A stretch of 64,000 nucleotides of DNA from the NCBI GenBank assembly GCA_023251535.1, contig JAHEYP010000009.1, positions 36,009 to 100,008 on the forward strand, given 5' to 3'. How positions within the stretch are numbered: the stretch's first letter is position 1; the number at the start of each line of letters is the position of its first letter. Under the pieces are notes generated by a model. It did no database searches. It saw only the letters and a program-made list of their open reading frames with translations, and was not told the origin of the DNA. This stretch comes from Bacteroidota bacterium. GTDB lineage: Bacteria > Bacteroidota > Bacteroidia > AKYH767-A > OLB10. Shown here one piece after another: positions 15,863 to 25,179 of this stretch. The translations under genes and the position numbers were made by a program.

Positions 15863-16171
15863 AATATGATGTTTGGGAGAATAAAGGTAGGAATTTAATG
15901 GAAAAGGTAAAATTCTTCCAACGAAAGAAAACTAGTTTTAATCGAATTCCTTATACAATGAATGACCCAATGTTATATCGATCTAAAAAAATTCATAAAA
16001 TAAGATAATAGAAAATTGATAATGCATTTTATGATTTCGATTTGCACAATAATATCAACGCATGACCAATCTATCATCAGATTTAAAATCCCAGTTCGAC
16101 TAACCCAAACAAAGGAGAAATAGGTTTAATCCTAACCACTATCTTTGTCCTCTCATAAAATCAGTGAAACA
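15863..16171. other. Intergenic region between divergent genes
   Basis: About 0.3 kb of AT-rich DNA between the GEVED protein gene (minus) and gltX (plus). It must hold both promoters. Only the gltX -7 element at 16140-16147 is clear. Confidence 0.5.
16140..16147 (+). promoter_or_regulatory. gltX -7 promoter element TATCTTTG
   Basis: Exact TAnnTTTG match ending 24 bp before the ATG at 16172. It overlaps the possible TTG start at 16145, which rules out that longer reading frame. Confidence 0.6.
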
Positions 16172-17713
16172 ATGACTTCCGTAAGGACCCGATTTGCCCC
16201 AAGCCCTACAGGCCCGCTCCATATGGGCGGAGTAAGAACAGCTTTATATGCCTATCTGTTTGCTAAACAGCATAATGGACAATTTATTCTGCGTATCGAA
16301 GATACCGACCAAAACCGTTATGTGCCCGGTGCCGAGGAGTATATCATTGAAGCACTTACTTGGTGCGGAATCATTCCCGATGAAGGTGTTGGGTTCGGTG
16401 GCCCTCATATGCCTTACCGTCAAAGTGAACGAAAGGAGAAAGGGTTCTATCGTCAATATGCCGACCAGATGATCAATGCAGGTCACGCTTACATCGCATT
16501 CGATACTCCTTCAGAATTAGAAGCAAAACGAAAAGAAGCAGAGGCTGCAGGAAACCACACGTGGCAATACGATAACCATTCGCGTTTATCGATGACGAAT
16601 TCTTTAACGCTTTCTGCTGAAGAAACAGCGAAGAGAATGGCTAACGGTGACGCCTATGTGATTCGCTTAAAAGTTGAACCAGGAACAACAGTAACGTTTA
16701 CCGATATGGTGCGCGGAGAAGTGTCGTTCGATAGTAACCTCGTAGATGATAAAGTGATGATTAAAGCAGACGGTATGCCTACTTACCACCTTGCGCATAT
16801 CGTTGATGACATCATGATGGAAATTACACATGCTATCAGAGGGGAAGAATGGTTGCCATCAGCTCCTGCGCATATTTTAATTTATCAATATCTCGGCATT
16901 GCCGATAAAATGCCTCAATATGCACACTTACCCTTACTGCTTAAGCCGGAAGGCAATGGTAAGCTAAGTAAGCGTGATGGAGATCGTTTAGGATTTCCGG
17001 TATTCCCATTAGAATGGAAAGACCCTGTATCAGGAGAAATTTCTTCAGGTTACAGAGAGAAAGGATATTATCACGAAGCATTTGTAAACATGTTGGCGTT
17101 CCTTGGATGGAATCCCGGTACAGAGCAAGAAGTCTTCTCAATGGAAGAGCTAATTAAAGCCTTTTCTTTTGAACGCGTTCATAAAGCGGGAGCACGATTC
17201 GATCCGGAAAAAGCAAAGTGGTTTAACGAACAATATCTTCGTCAACAATCCGATGAATCGCTAGCGGCTCATTTTGTTGATCAGCTAAAAGAAAAATTAG
17301 GCGCCGAAGACGCTCGTGCCAATATGCAGTTTGCAACAGCAGCAGTTCGTCTCGTAAAAGACCGTATCCATTTCGAACATGAGATGATTGGTATGAGCAC
17401 TTGTTTGTTTGAATCGCCAACCACATACGACGAAAAAGTAGTGGCTAAAAGATGGAATGATAAAGCAAAAACATTCTTTGCAGCATTGCCCGCACAATTA
17501 AATACGGTGAGTGATTTCACGGCAGAGAATACCAAGTTAGCTTTCGAACAATTAGCTGCGCAGCAGGAATTAAAGCCAGGCGATGTATTACAAATGTTCC
17601 GAGTTTTAGTAAGCGGACAAGGTAGTGGTCTCGATTTATTTGGAATGGTAGCATTACTCGGAAAAGAAGAAGTAAACAAAAGAATAGAAGCCGGCAGAGC
17701 AGCGTTAAATTAA
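16172..17713 (+). CDS. gltX: Glutamate--tRNA ligase
   Basis: GltX charges tRNA-Glu with glutamate in the cytoplasm. Class I signatures: RTRFAPSPTGPLHMGGVRTA with the HIGH-type motif (LHMG), and KLSKRDGD as the KMSKS-type loop. From the ATG at 16172 it has 513 residues, normal for the family. The frame extends back to a TTG at 16145, but that codon lies in the promoter. The middle sequence HAIRGEEWLPSAPAHILIY is the usual GluRS region before the KMSKS loop. Transcribed alone, followed by a T9SS gene with its own promoter. Confidence 0.97.
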   Translation: MTSVRTRFAPSPTGPLHMGGVRTALYAYLFAKQHNGQFILRIEDTDQNRYVPGAEEYIIEALTWCGIIPDEGVGFGGPHMPYRQSERKEKGFYRQYADQMINAGHAYIAFDTPSELEAKRKEAEAAGNHTWQYDNHSRLSMTNSLTLSAEETAKRMANGDAYVIRLKVEPGTTVTFTDMVRGEVSFDSNLVDDKVMIKADGMPTYHLAHIVDDIMMEITHAIRGEEWLPSAPAHILIYQYLGIADKMPQYAHLPLLLKPEGNGKLSKRDGDRLGFPVFPLEWKDPVSGEISSGYREKGYYHEAFVNMLAFLGWNPGTEQEVFSMEELIKAFSFERVHKAGARFDPEKAKWFNEQYLRQQSDESLAAHFVDQLKEKLGAEDARANMQFATAAVRLVKDRIHFEHEMIGMSTCLFESPTTYDEKVVAKRWNDKAKTFFAALPAQLNTVSDFTAENTKLAFEQLAAQQELKPGDVLQMFRVLVSGQGSGLDLFGMVALLGKEEVNKRIEAGRAALN

Positions 17714-17750
17714 TTCTGCAAACAAATTATAGGCGCTCAGTAAAAGTTTT

Positions 17751-17781
17751 TTTGGTGGTTTAGAAATATTATCTATATTTT
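17751..17781 (+). promoter_or_regulatory. Bacteroidota promoter of the BNR-repeat T9SS gene
   Basis: TTTG (17751-17754), a 19-bp spacer, and TATATTTT (17774-17781, one mismatch to TAnnTTTG), 24 bp before the ATG at 17806. The spacing is the canonical one. Confidence 0.6.
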
Positions 17782-17805
17782 TAGTTTACCAAAACATCTT
17801 TACCT

Positions 17806-19926
17806 ATGAAAAAACTTTTACTGATTGCACTTTTTGTGCTTCCTAAAATGCTCCATGCTCAATGGCAAGAGTGTCCAGCGCCCAATCAAGGATCAATTAT
17901 ACAGCTTGCTACTTTTGGAAATTATATCTGGGCGGGCACAACTTACGGTGGCGTTTATCGCACCAATAATCAACAATCAAACTGGGAGGTTCAGAATGAT
18001 GGCCTTTCCGGAGGGCAAGATAAGTTGATTAATTGCATGAAAGTAATCAATGGATCATTGTATGTTGGTTGTAGAGGAGGCTTGTATAAAAAATCTTCGG
18101 CCAATGTGAGTTGGGTTCAGCTGCTTAATTATTATTATCCGACAAGCGATGTTTGTAGCGGAGGCGGAAATGTTTTACTAGCCGGCATGTACGGAACGAT
18201 CCGTAGAAGTGTTGATGGAGGATTAACCTGGCAAGATTCAAATGCGGGATTACCAACCACAGGTAGCTTTAGCGTAAATAATTTAGAATATGACCCGGCA
18301 ACAGGAGAAATAATAGCTAACTTAATGGGAACGGGTTTATACCATTCTACCAATCAAGGACAGACTTGGTCGCCGATAAATTATCCGGGAAATTTTTCTC
18401 CTACAGCTGCATTTGTAACCATGTTAAAAATGGAGAACAATGTGATGTATGCAGGAGTAGAGCCACAAGGACTTTTTTCATGGAATACAATTACTGGTAG
18501 TTGGCAATTGGTAGCGCAAGCATCAGGAAGAATTACTGATATGATAATCGTTAACAATAAATATCTTACTACCACTTCGTACGGAATACAAATGTTTCCA
18601 ATGTTAGGAAGTGGAATGTTTACAACTGTTGTTGCGAATGCATCCGGTTTTTTAACGGGGTCATTAAGTCTTGAACAAAGCGGAAATCAAATTTATATTG
18701 GAGGAATGAACGAATGCGCACTCATGATTGATACCGCACTTCAAGCCTATAGTTATAAAAAGGAAGGAATGAAATCTTCGCCTACCGAATGGATCAGTGG
18801 AGATGGAACTCACTTATTTACTCATGCCGACCAAGAACACTTTTATTATACCAGCACTGATGAATTTACATCAACAAGTATTTTTCAAGACCTCGAGCCC
18901 TATTATTTAGGAGAGAATCTCGTCGATATAAATATCACCCCACAAAAATGGTATCTCGTAAGAAATTCTAGAGGTGTTGATTTGTCGTATGATCATGGAC
19001 AGACAGCAATAAAAGCAAATAACGGATTGCCTCCTACAACTTTTCAAACATACTTTTTATCTGCGATAAGTCGAACAAATGCGGGATACATGATATTAGG
19101 AACAAGAGACGGAAAATTTTATAAAACAATTAATGATTCCACATGGTCTTTGGTGTGCGATTTATTTTCTTCCACCGAAAAAATCGATAAAATTATTCAG
19201 GCAGGAAATTATCTTTTTGCAGGAACACAAAACGTTTTATTGCCATCAGCAGCTCATGTTTATCGTTCGTCCGATAACGGACAAACTTGGCAAGTGATGC
19301 CGGGACCATTTCAAAATGGAATGTCGGTTTATGGATTAACATACGACGGAAACAGAGTAATAGCAGCGGGTAGCGGATATGGAACATGGGCAAGTACAGA
19401 CTTTGGAAATACATGGACGCCCATTAATGATGGATTACCACAATACAATGTGTTTAGGACAATAAAATCCTTTAATGGTGATGCATATGGGATAACAGAA
19501 ATTTCAAAACAGCTTTATCGTTTAGCTGCAGGAGATACCACATGGAATTGTGTCAATTGTACAACCGGAAGTCCGTTGGCGAATGAAGTTTTTATTCAAA
19601 ACGGAACACTGTTTATTGGTACGCCCGATTATGGAATTTATAAGTGGCCAAACTATATTACTGGCATAGAAGAGCCACAAAATATTTCAAGTGTTTTATA
19701 TCCGAATCCCTCTAAAAACTGTCAAATAGAACTTACTAACGAATACGCCTTACCGTTAACAATTAAAGTTTACGATTTGCAGGGAAAAACCGTTTACGGT
19801 GAAACCATTAATGATTACCGAAAAACCATTTATTTAAATGCAGGAGCATTTAAAACGGGAGTATATTCGGTAAAATTAACTGACAATTCCGGTAAGTCAA
19901 GTCTTAAAAAGTGGTTGGTAGATTAA
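17806..19926 (+). CDS. Secreted BNR/Asp-box repeat protein with T9SS sorting domain
   Basis: 706 residues. Signal peptide MKKLLLIALFVLPKMLHA, then QWQE. The body carries repeated Asp-box motifs of the S-x-D-x-G-x-T-W form (RRSVDGGLTWQDS, YHSTNQGQTWSPI, YRSSDNGQTWQVM, ASTDFGNTWTPI), the hallmark of sialidase-like or VPS10-like beta-propellers. No sialidase catalytic residues could be identified, so it is probably a binding or structural propeller. The end (VLYPNPSKNCQIEL, KVYDLQGKTVYG, KTGVYSVKLT, ending KKWLVD) is a T9SS type A sorting domain. Likely surface-exposed or released. Confidence 0.8.
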   Translation: MKKLLLIALFVLPKMLHAQWQECPAPNQGSIIQLATFGNYIWAGTTYGGVYRTNNQQSNWEVQNDGLSGGQDKLINCMKVINGSLYVGCRGGLYKKSSANVSWVQLLNYYYPTSDVCSGGGNVLLAGMYGTIRRSVDGGLTWQDSNAGLPTTGSFSVNNLEYDPATGEIIANLMGTGLYHSTNQGQTWSPINYPGNFSPTAAFVTMLKMENNVMYAGVEPQGLFSWNTITGSWQLVAQASGRITDMIIVNNKYLTTTSYGIQMFPMLGSGMFTTVVANASGFLTGSLSLEQSGNQIYIGGMNECALMIDTALQAYSYKKEGMKSSPTEWISGDGTHLFTHADQEHFYYTSTDEFTSTSIFQDLEPYYLGENLVDINITPQKWYLVRNSRGVDLSYDHGQTAIKANNGLPPTTFQTYFLSAISRTNAGYMILGTRDGKFYKTINDSTWSLVCDLFSSTEKIDKIIQAGNYLFAGTQNVLLPSAAHVYRSSDNGQTWQVMPGPFQNGMSVYGLTYDGNRVIAAGSGYGTWASTDFGNTWTPINDGLPQYNVFRTIKSFNGDAYGITEISKQLYRLAAGDTTWNCVNCTTGSPLANEVFIQNGTLFIGTPDYGIYKWPNYITGIEEPQNISSVLYPNPSKNCQIELTNEYALPLTIKVYDLQGKTVYGETINDYRKTIYLNAGAFKTGVYSVKLTDNSGKSSLKKWLVD

Positions 19927-20075
19927 AAATTAACTATCGCGAATAGGTGAATTGTAGCCGTTCGCAATTCCCTAAATTCGTCCTTTCTTCTTCGCAGGAC
20001 CGAGGTTGGATGCTTCAAAATCCAAAATCAAGCCTGAAATCCCTCCTTTTTCGGCTCGATGACCGAAACATGTTG

Positions 20076-20083
20076 TATTTTTG
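20076..20083 (+). promoter_or_regulatory. glnS -7 promoter element TATTTTTG
   Basis: Exact TAnnTTTG match 32 bp before the ATG at 20116. It lies inside the longer open frame that begins at 20059 and so supports the later start. Confidence 0.55.
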
Positions 20084-20115
20084 CAGAGAAATCAGATTAT
20101 CTCAGTAAAAGAGTT

Positions 20116-21786
20116 ATGAGCACAGAAAAAGGCCCGAATTTCCTAGAGGAAATTATCGAGGAAGATGTAAAGAACGGAAAGCACGGAGGAAGAGTATTAA
20201 CGCGATTCCCACCGGAGCCGAATGGATATCTCCATATCGGACATGCTAAGTCAATTTGCGTGAACTTCGGACTTGCTCAGCAGTTTAACGGAAAAACAAA
20301 CCTTCGTTTCGACGATACTAATCCTGAAAAGGAAGAAACCGAATATGTAGATAGCATTCAAGCCGACGTAAAATGGTTGGGCTTTGAATGGGCGAATGTT
20401 TTTTATGCTTCCGATTATTTTGATCAGATTTATGATTTTGCTGTTAAGCTCATCAACAATGGACTAGCTTATGTTGACGATAGTACGGCTGAACAAATTG
20501 CTGCATTAAAAGGAACTCCAACAGAAGCAGGGAAACCAAGTCCGTTTAGAGATCGTAGCATTGCCGAAAACCTTGATCTTTTTACTCGCATGAAAAATGG
20601 TGAGTTTAAAGATGGAGAAAAAGTGCTTCGTGCAAAAATCGATATGTCTTCGCCTAACATGCATATGCGCGATCCGATCATCTATCGTATTAAGCATGCA
20701 CATCATCACCGCACAGGCGATAAATGGTGCATCTATCCGATGTATGATTTTGCGCACGGCCAAAGTGATTCTATCGAGAAAATAACGCATTCAATATGTA
20801 CACTCGAATTCGAAGTGCACAAGCCTTTATACGAATGGTTCATCGAGCAATTAGAAATTTTCCCGAGTAAGCAATACGAGTTTGCGCGACTAAACTTAAC
20901 CTATACGGTTATGAGTAAGCGTAAGCTTTTACAGTTAGTAAACGAAAAACATGTAAGCGGATGGGACGATCCTCGTATGCCTACAATCAGTGCATATCGT
21001 AGAAGAGGATTTACTCCTGAGAGTATTCGCAACTTCGCTACGCGCGTAGGTGTTGCCCGCAGAGAGAATATCATCGATGTTGGATTCTTAGAATTCTGTG
21101 TACGTGAAGATTTAAATAAACGTGCCAATCGTGTGATGGCAGTACTTGATCCCGTGAAGTTGATCATTACCAATTATCCCGAAGGACAAACAGAAATCCT
21201 TACAGGAGAAAATAATCCGGAGGCAGAAGATCATGGAGGAACGCGCGAATTACCTTTCAGCAGAGAGCTGTGGATAGAGCGCGAAGATTTTATGGAAAAT
21301 GCTCCGAAGAAATTCTTCCGTTTAGGTCCAGGACTTTCTGTTCGTTTGAAGCATGCTTACATCATCAAGTGTGAAGACTTCAAAAAAGATGCGGACGGAA
21401 ATATTACGGAGATCCATTGTAGTTATATTCCTGAGAGTAAAAGCGGAAGTGATACTAGCGGAATCAATGTTAAAGGAACAATTCACTGGGTAAGTGTTCC
21501 ACATGCGATTACTGCAGAAGTTCGTTTATACGATCGATTATTCAAAGTGGAAGATCCTTCATCAGAAGAAGGAGACTTCAAAGAATACATCAATGCAGAT
21601 AGCTTACAAGTAATCAACAATGCATTTGTAGAACCGTCGTTGAAATCGGCGAAGCCAGGAGATTTATTCCAGTTTATTCGCAAAGGATATTTCTGTCCCG
21701 ATACCGATTCAACAAGCGACCACTTAGTTTTCAACCGTACAGTTACGTTGAAAGATACTTGGGCGAAAGAACAGAAGAAAGACTAA
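20116..21786 (+). CDS. glnS: Glutamine--tRNA ligase
   Basis: GlnS charges tRNA-Gln. Motifs: [23 protein letters not shown] (HIGH motif), [31 protein letters not shown] as the KMSKS motif, and [25 protein letters not shown]. The two-barrel anticodon-binding domain follows. From the ATG at 20116 the length is 556 residues, typical of GlnRS. Having both gltX and glnS implies direct glutaminylation. The stop codon is followed 11 bases later by the probable GTG start of folB, so the two form an operon. Confidence 0.97.
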   Translation: MSTEKGPNFLEEIIEEDVKNGKHGGRVLTRFPPEPNGYLHIGHAKSICVNFGLAQQFNGKTNLRFDDTNPEKEETEYVDSIQADVKWLGFEWANVFYASDYFDQIYDFAVKLINNGLAYVDDSTAEQIAALKGTPTEAGKPSPFRDRSIAENLDLFTRMKNGEFKDGEKVLRAKIDMSSPNMHMRDPIIYRIKHAHHHRTGDKWCIYPMYDFAHGQSDSIEKITHSICTLEFEVHKPLYEWFIEQLEIFPSKQYEFARLNLTYTVMSKRKLLQLVNEKHVSGWDDPRMPTISAYRRRGFTPESIRNFATRVGVARRENIIDVGFLEFCVREDLNKRANRVMAVLDPVKLIITNYPEGQTEILTGENNPEAEDHGGTRELPFSRELWIEREDFMENAPKKFFRLGPGLSVRLKHAYIIKCEDFKKDADGNITEIHCSYIPESKSGSDTSGINVKGTIHWVSVPHAITAEVRLYDRLFKVEDPSSEEGDFKEYINADSLQVINNAFVEPSLKSAKPGDLFQFIRKGYFCPDTDSTSDHLVFNRTVTLKDTWAKEQKKD

Positions 21787-21797
21787 TCGAAGTTCAA

Positions 21798-22145
21798 GTG
21801 AAAATACTCATCAACGATATCGAATGTCATGCGTATCATGGTTGCATTGACGAAGAAGGAAAAATCGGACAGCGATTCTCTGTTGATCTTGAATTAGAAA
21901 TGGACTTCACCAAGGCATTAAATAGTGATGAGTTGGGAGATACTGCCGATTATGTTGTGTTGCATGATCTTGTAAGAGAAGAGATGGCAATTCGAAGTAA
22001 ACTGATAGAACATGTTGCGGGAAGGATTATGAAGAGAGTAAAAGCGGCATATCCAGAGGTGAAGAAGTGTAAGGTGGCTGTCACCAAATACAATCCTCCA
22101 GTAAACGGTCAGTTAGGAAAAGCAGTAGTAATCATAGAAGAATAA
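21798..22145 (+). CDS. folB: Dihydroneopterin aldolase FolB
   Basis: FolB converts 7,8-dihydroneopterin to 6-hydroxymethyl-dihydropterin and glycolaldehyde in folate synthesis. Signatures: IECHAYHGCIDEEGKIGQRF, DTADYVVLHDLV, LIEHVAGRI and the active-site region TKYNPPVNGQLGKAVV. No ATG is in a suitable place. The GTG at 21798-21800 gives 115 residues and lies 11 bp after the glnS stop. The only earlier option, a TTG at 21759, would overlap glnS by 28 bp. A terminator follows directly. Confidence 0.9.
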   Translation: MKILINDIECHAYHGCIDEEGKIGQRFSVDLELEMDFTKALNSDELGDTADYVVLHDLVREEMAIRSKLIEHVAGRIMKRVKAAYPEVKKCKVAVTKYNPPVNGQLGKAVVIIEE

Positions 22146-22148
22146 TAG

Positions 22149-22180
22149 AAGGCGGATCTAGATGGTTCGCCTTTATTTTT
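22149..22180 (+). terminator. Terminator of the glnS-folB operon
   Basis: Stem AAGGCG (22149-22154) with CGCCTT (22168-22173), then TATTTTTT. It starts three bases after the folB stop. Confidence 0.7.
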
Positions 22181-22308
22181 TCAGAAACATTTGTTAACAT
22201 TTAACCGATGATTTCTTTACAAACACATAGAACAAAACGGAGTAAATTACCGTTACATTCGTAGTACCCTTTTCAAAAAGTAAAAAACAATCAATAATCA
22301 ATTTTAAC

Positions 22309-24612
22309 ATGGCGAAGAAAAAGCCCTCAGTAACAGATTTCCGTCCTTTGATCAGACAGGCGATGCTTACTGTTTTTAAAGAACACCCGAGTAAGTGGTT
22401 TAACTATAAACAAGTACTCAAGAAAGTAACACAGGATCCATTTAATGAATCCGCATCACTTTTTATCGACGATATTTCGGAAGATGAATTAAAAGTTATT
22501 GTGATGGAAGAGCTGGAAGCGATGTCGTTTTCAGGAGATCTCGAAGACGGTTCACGCGGTAAATACCGATTATTTCCTGTCGAGAATTTCGTTACCGGAA
22601 AAATCGATGTCACTTCAAGCGGGAATGCATATGTCATTAACGAAAATTTTGAAGAAGATATTTTCATCGCAAAAGGAAGCTCACTTAATGCGCTCAAAGG
22701 CGATATTGTAAAAGTGAGTCTCTATGCAAAAAAGAAAGGCCAACGCAACGAAGGCGAAGTAGTGGAGGTGGTCGAAAGAGCTAGAAACGAATTCGCAGGT
22801 GTAGTGCAAGTAAGCGAGCGATTCGCATTTTTAAGCAGTGAAAATTATAAAGGTGGAGGAGTAGATATTTTTATTCCGCTTTCGAAATTAAATGGAGCCG
22901 TTAACGGACAAAAAGCGGTTGCTAAAATTATCGAGTGGTTACCCGATGCGAAAAATCCTCAAGGAGAAATTGTAAAAGTTTTAGGTAAGCCGGGAGATAA
23001 CGATACCGAGATGGATGCCATTTTGGTAGAGTTTGGTTTCCCGCTTCACTTCCCGACTGAAGTAGAAAAAGAAGCAGAAGAAATTCCGTTTGAAATTCCA
23101 GCTAAAGAAATTAAAAAGCGTCGTGATTTCAGAAAGATCACCACATTCACCATTGATCCTGCCGATGCAAAAGATTTCGATGATGCATTGTCGATTCAAT
23201 GGTTACCAAATGGAAATATGGAAATAGGTGTTCATATCGCCGATGTTTCCTATTATGTTCGTCCGGGTTCACACCTCGATGAAGAAGGATACGATAGAGC
23301 GACTTCAATTTATTTGGTAGATCGCGTGATTCCTATGCTTCCTGAAAAGTTAAGTAACAACGTTTGTTCACTACGTCCGGGAGAAGATAAACTAACATAC
23401 TCTGCAGTTTTCGAAATCAACGATGAAGCGCAAGTTATAAGTGAATGGTTCGGAAGAACAATCATTCACTCGCAAAAAAGATTCACCTACGAAGAAGCTC
23501 AAGCCGTTATTGAAACAGGAAAGGGCCCGCTGCAAGATGAAATTCTTGCTATGCAAGCCCTCGCTGTGAAAATGCGTAAAGAGCGATTCAAGAATGGAGC
23601 GATCACATTTGAAAAGGTAGAAGTGAAATTCCGCCTCGACGAAAAAGGAATGCCTATCGATGTTTACTTGAAAGAAAACAAAGACAGCAATAAATTGATT
23701 GAAGAATTTATGTTGTTAGCGAATCGTAAAGTAGCCGAGTTTGTCGGAAAAAAATTACTCGAGAAAACAGGTAAAGAACATCCTTTCGTTTATCGTATAC
23801 ATGATACTCCTTCGGGAGAAAAACTCGATAAGTTTGCGTTGTTTGCAGCGCGCTTCGGACATAAAATTAATACCCGCACCGATAGAGAAGTAGCTCATTC
23901 GTTGAATAAGCTCATGAAAGATATCAAGGGTTCTAGAGAGCAAAATGTTTTAGAGCAATTAGCTATTCGTACAATGGCGAAAGCGATTTATACAACTGAT
24001 AATATCGGTCACTACGGATTAGCATTCGATTACTATACACACTTTACTTCACCGATCAGACGATATCCAGATGTGATGGTACATCGCTTACTCGATTATT
24101 ATTTAAAAGATGGAAAGCCTGCCGATGCAGAACAAATTGAAGAGCAATGCAAGCATAGCACGGAGATGGAAATTAAAGCATCAGAAGCAGAACGCGCATC
24201 GATTAAGTTTAAGCAAGCCCAATATTTAATGGGACGAGAAGGAGAAATTTTCGATGGAATGATTTCCGGTGTTACTGAATGGGGAATTTATGTTGAGTTG
24301 ATCGATAGTAAATGCGAAGGATTAATTCGCGTGAGAGATCTGAAGGATGATTTTTACGAACTCGACGAAGTAGCATATTGCCTCGTAGGACATCGTTACA
24401 AAAAGCGATATCAACTTGGAGATACACTTCGTGTGAAATTAAAATCGGCCGACTTACTGAAAAAGCAAATCGACTTTGTATTAGAAGATGATATCGGAAT
24501 TCGTTTCGATAAAGGTTCGCGTCCCCAAGGCAATCCGAAGAAAAGTAATTCGGAAAAAAAATCTAAGCCACGTGGATTTGCGAAAGAAGTGAAGAAGAAA
24601 AAGCGCAGATAG
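22309..24612 (+). CDS. rnr: Ribonuclease R
   Basis: RNase R is a 3'-to-5' exoribonuclease of the RNB family, able to degrade structured RNA and active in rRNA and mRNA quality control. The 767 residues show an N-terminal winged-helix region, cold-shock-type OB domains (about 95-240), the RNB catalytic motif DPADAKDFDDALS (283-295) with its metal-binding aspartates, and YTHFTSPIRRYPDVMVHR. A C-terminal S1 domain (GMISGVTEWGIYVEL) and a Lys/Arg/Ser-rich tail complete it. The ATG at 22309 is followed by a basic start. Transcribed alone; its promoter is not clear (a TACATTCG near 22253 is one base off). Confidence 0.95.
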   Translation: MAKKKPSVTDFRPLIRQAMLTVFKEHPSKWFNYKQVLKKVTQDPFNESASLFIDDISEDELKVIVMEELEAMSFSGDLEDGSRGKYRLFPVENFVTGKIDVTSSGNAYVINENFEEDIFIAKGSSLNALKGDIVKVSLYAKKKGQRNEGEVVEVVERARNEFAGVVQVSERFAFLSSENYKGGGVDIFIPLSKLNGAVNGQKAVAKIIEWLPDAKNPQGEIVKVLGKPGDNDTEMDAILVEFGFPLHFPTEVEKEAEEIPFEIPAKEIKKRRDFRKITTFTIDPADAKDFDDALSIQWLPNGNMEIGVHIADVSYYVRPGSHLDEEGYDRATSIYLVDRVIPMLPEKLSNNVCSLRPGEDKLTYSAVFEINDEAQVISEWFGRTIIHSQKRFTYEEAQAVIETGKGPLQDEILAMQALAVKMRKERFKNGAITFEKVEVKFRLDEKGMPIDVYLKENKDSNKLIEEFMLLANRKVAEFVGKKLLEKTGKEHPFVYRIHDTPSGEKLDKFALFAARFGHKINTRTDREVAHSLNKLMKDIKGSREQNVLEQLAIRTMAKAIYTTDNIGHYGLAFDYYTHFTSPIRRYPDVMVHRLLDYYLKDGKPADAEQIEEQCKHSTEMEIKASEAERASIKFKQAQYLMGREGEIFDGMISGVTEWGIYVELIDSKCEGLIRVRDLKDDFYELDEVAYCLVGHRYKKRYQLGDTLRVKLKSADLLKKQIDFVLEDDIGIRFDKGSRPQGNPKKSNSEKKSKPRGFAKEVKKKKRR

Positions 24613-24699
24613 CTAGATAATTTAGAATTTTCTAGAAAAGAAGTTGGAGATGTTTCAAAAATTTCTACTTTTAAACTTCCAACCTAAAACCTTTAAATT

Positions 24700-25179
24700 A
24701 TGAAAATTCTAGTAACATTTATCGCGGCCCTTGTTCCGATGGTCGTAGGATTCATCTGGTATAACCCCAAAGTATTTGGCACCATTTGGATGAACGAAAC
24801 AGGAATGACTCCTGAAAAAGGCAAAAGTGCTAACATGGCAAAAACATTTGGCTTAACGTTTCTTTTAAGCCTAATGATGGCATTCATTCTCCAGACAATT
24901 GTAATTCATCAATCAGCATTACAATCGTTGGTTATGAATGATACTTCTGAAGCCACAAAGAAATGGTTAGCAGACGCAATGAGTGCTTACGGTAATAACT
25001 TCAGAACATTCAAACACGGTATGTTGCATGGATTTATTGCAGGCTTATTCATCGTACTTCCTGCAATCGGAGTTGGAAGCTTATTTGAACAAAGAAGCGG
25101 AAAATATATTTGGATTGCGAGCGGATTTTGGATGGTGAGTATGATGATTATGGGTGGAATTATCTGCCAATGGGGGTAA
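24700..25179 (+). CDS. DUF1761-type integral membrane protein
   Basis: 159 residues with four predicted membrane helices: ILVTFIAALVPMVVGFIWY, a second near residues 50-70 (FGLTFLLSLMMAFILQTIV), a third near 108-125 (FIAGLFIVLPAIGVGSLF) and a fourth near 135-157. The opening, with WYNPKVFGTIWMNETGM, is the DUF1761 signature. Function unknown; inner membrane. Its stop codon overlaps the first arm of the 122-bp palindromic repeat array. Confidence 0.8.
   Translation: MKILVTFIAALVPMVVGFIWYNPKVFGTIWMNETGMTPEKGKSANMAKTFGLTFLLSLMMAFILQTIVIHQSALQSLVMNDTSEATKKWLADAMSAYGNNFRTFKHGMLHGFIAGLFIVLPAIGVGSLFEQRSGKYIWIASGFWMVSMMIMGGIICQWG

Noticed and set aside
16145..16171. TTG start extending gltX
   Set aside because: It lies inside the TATCTTTG promoter element, and the ATG at 16172 gives the normal length.
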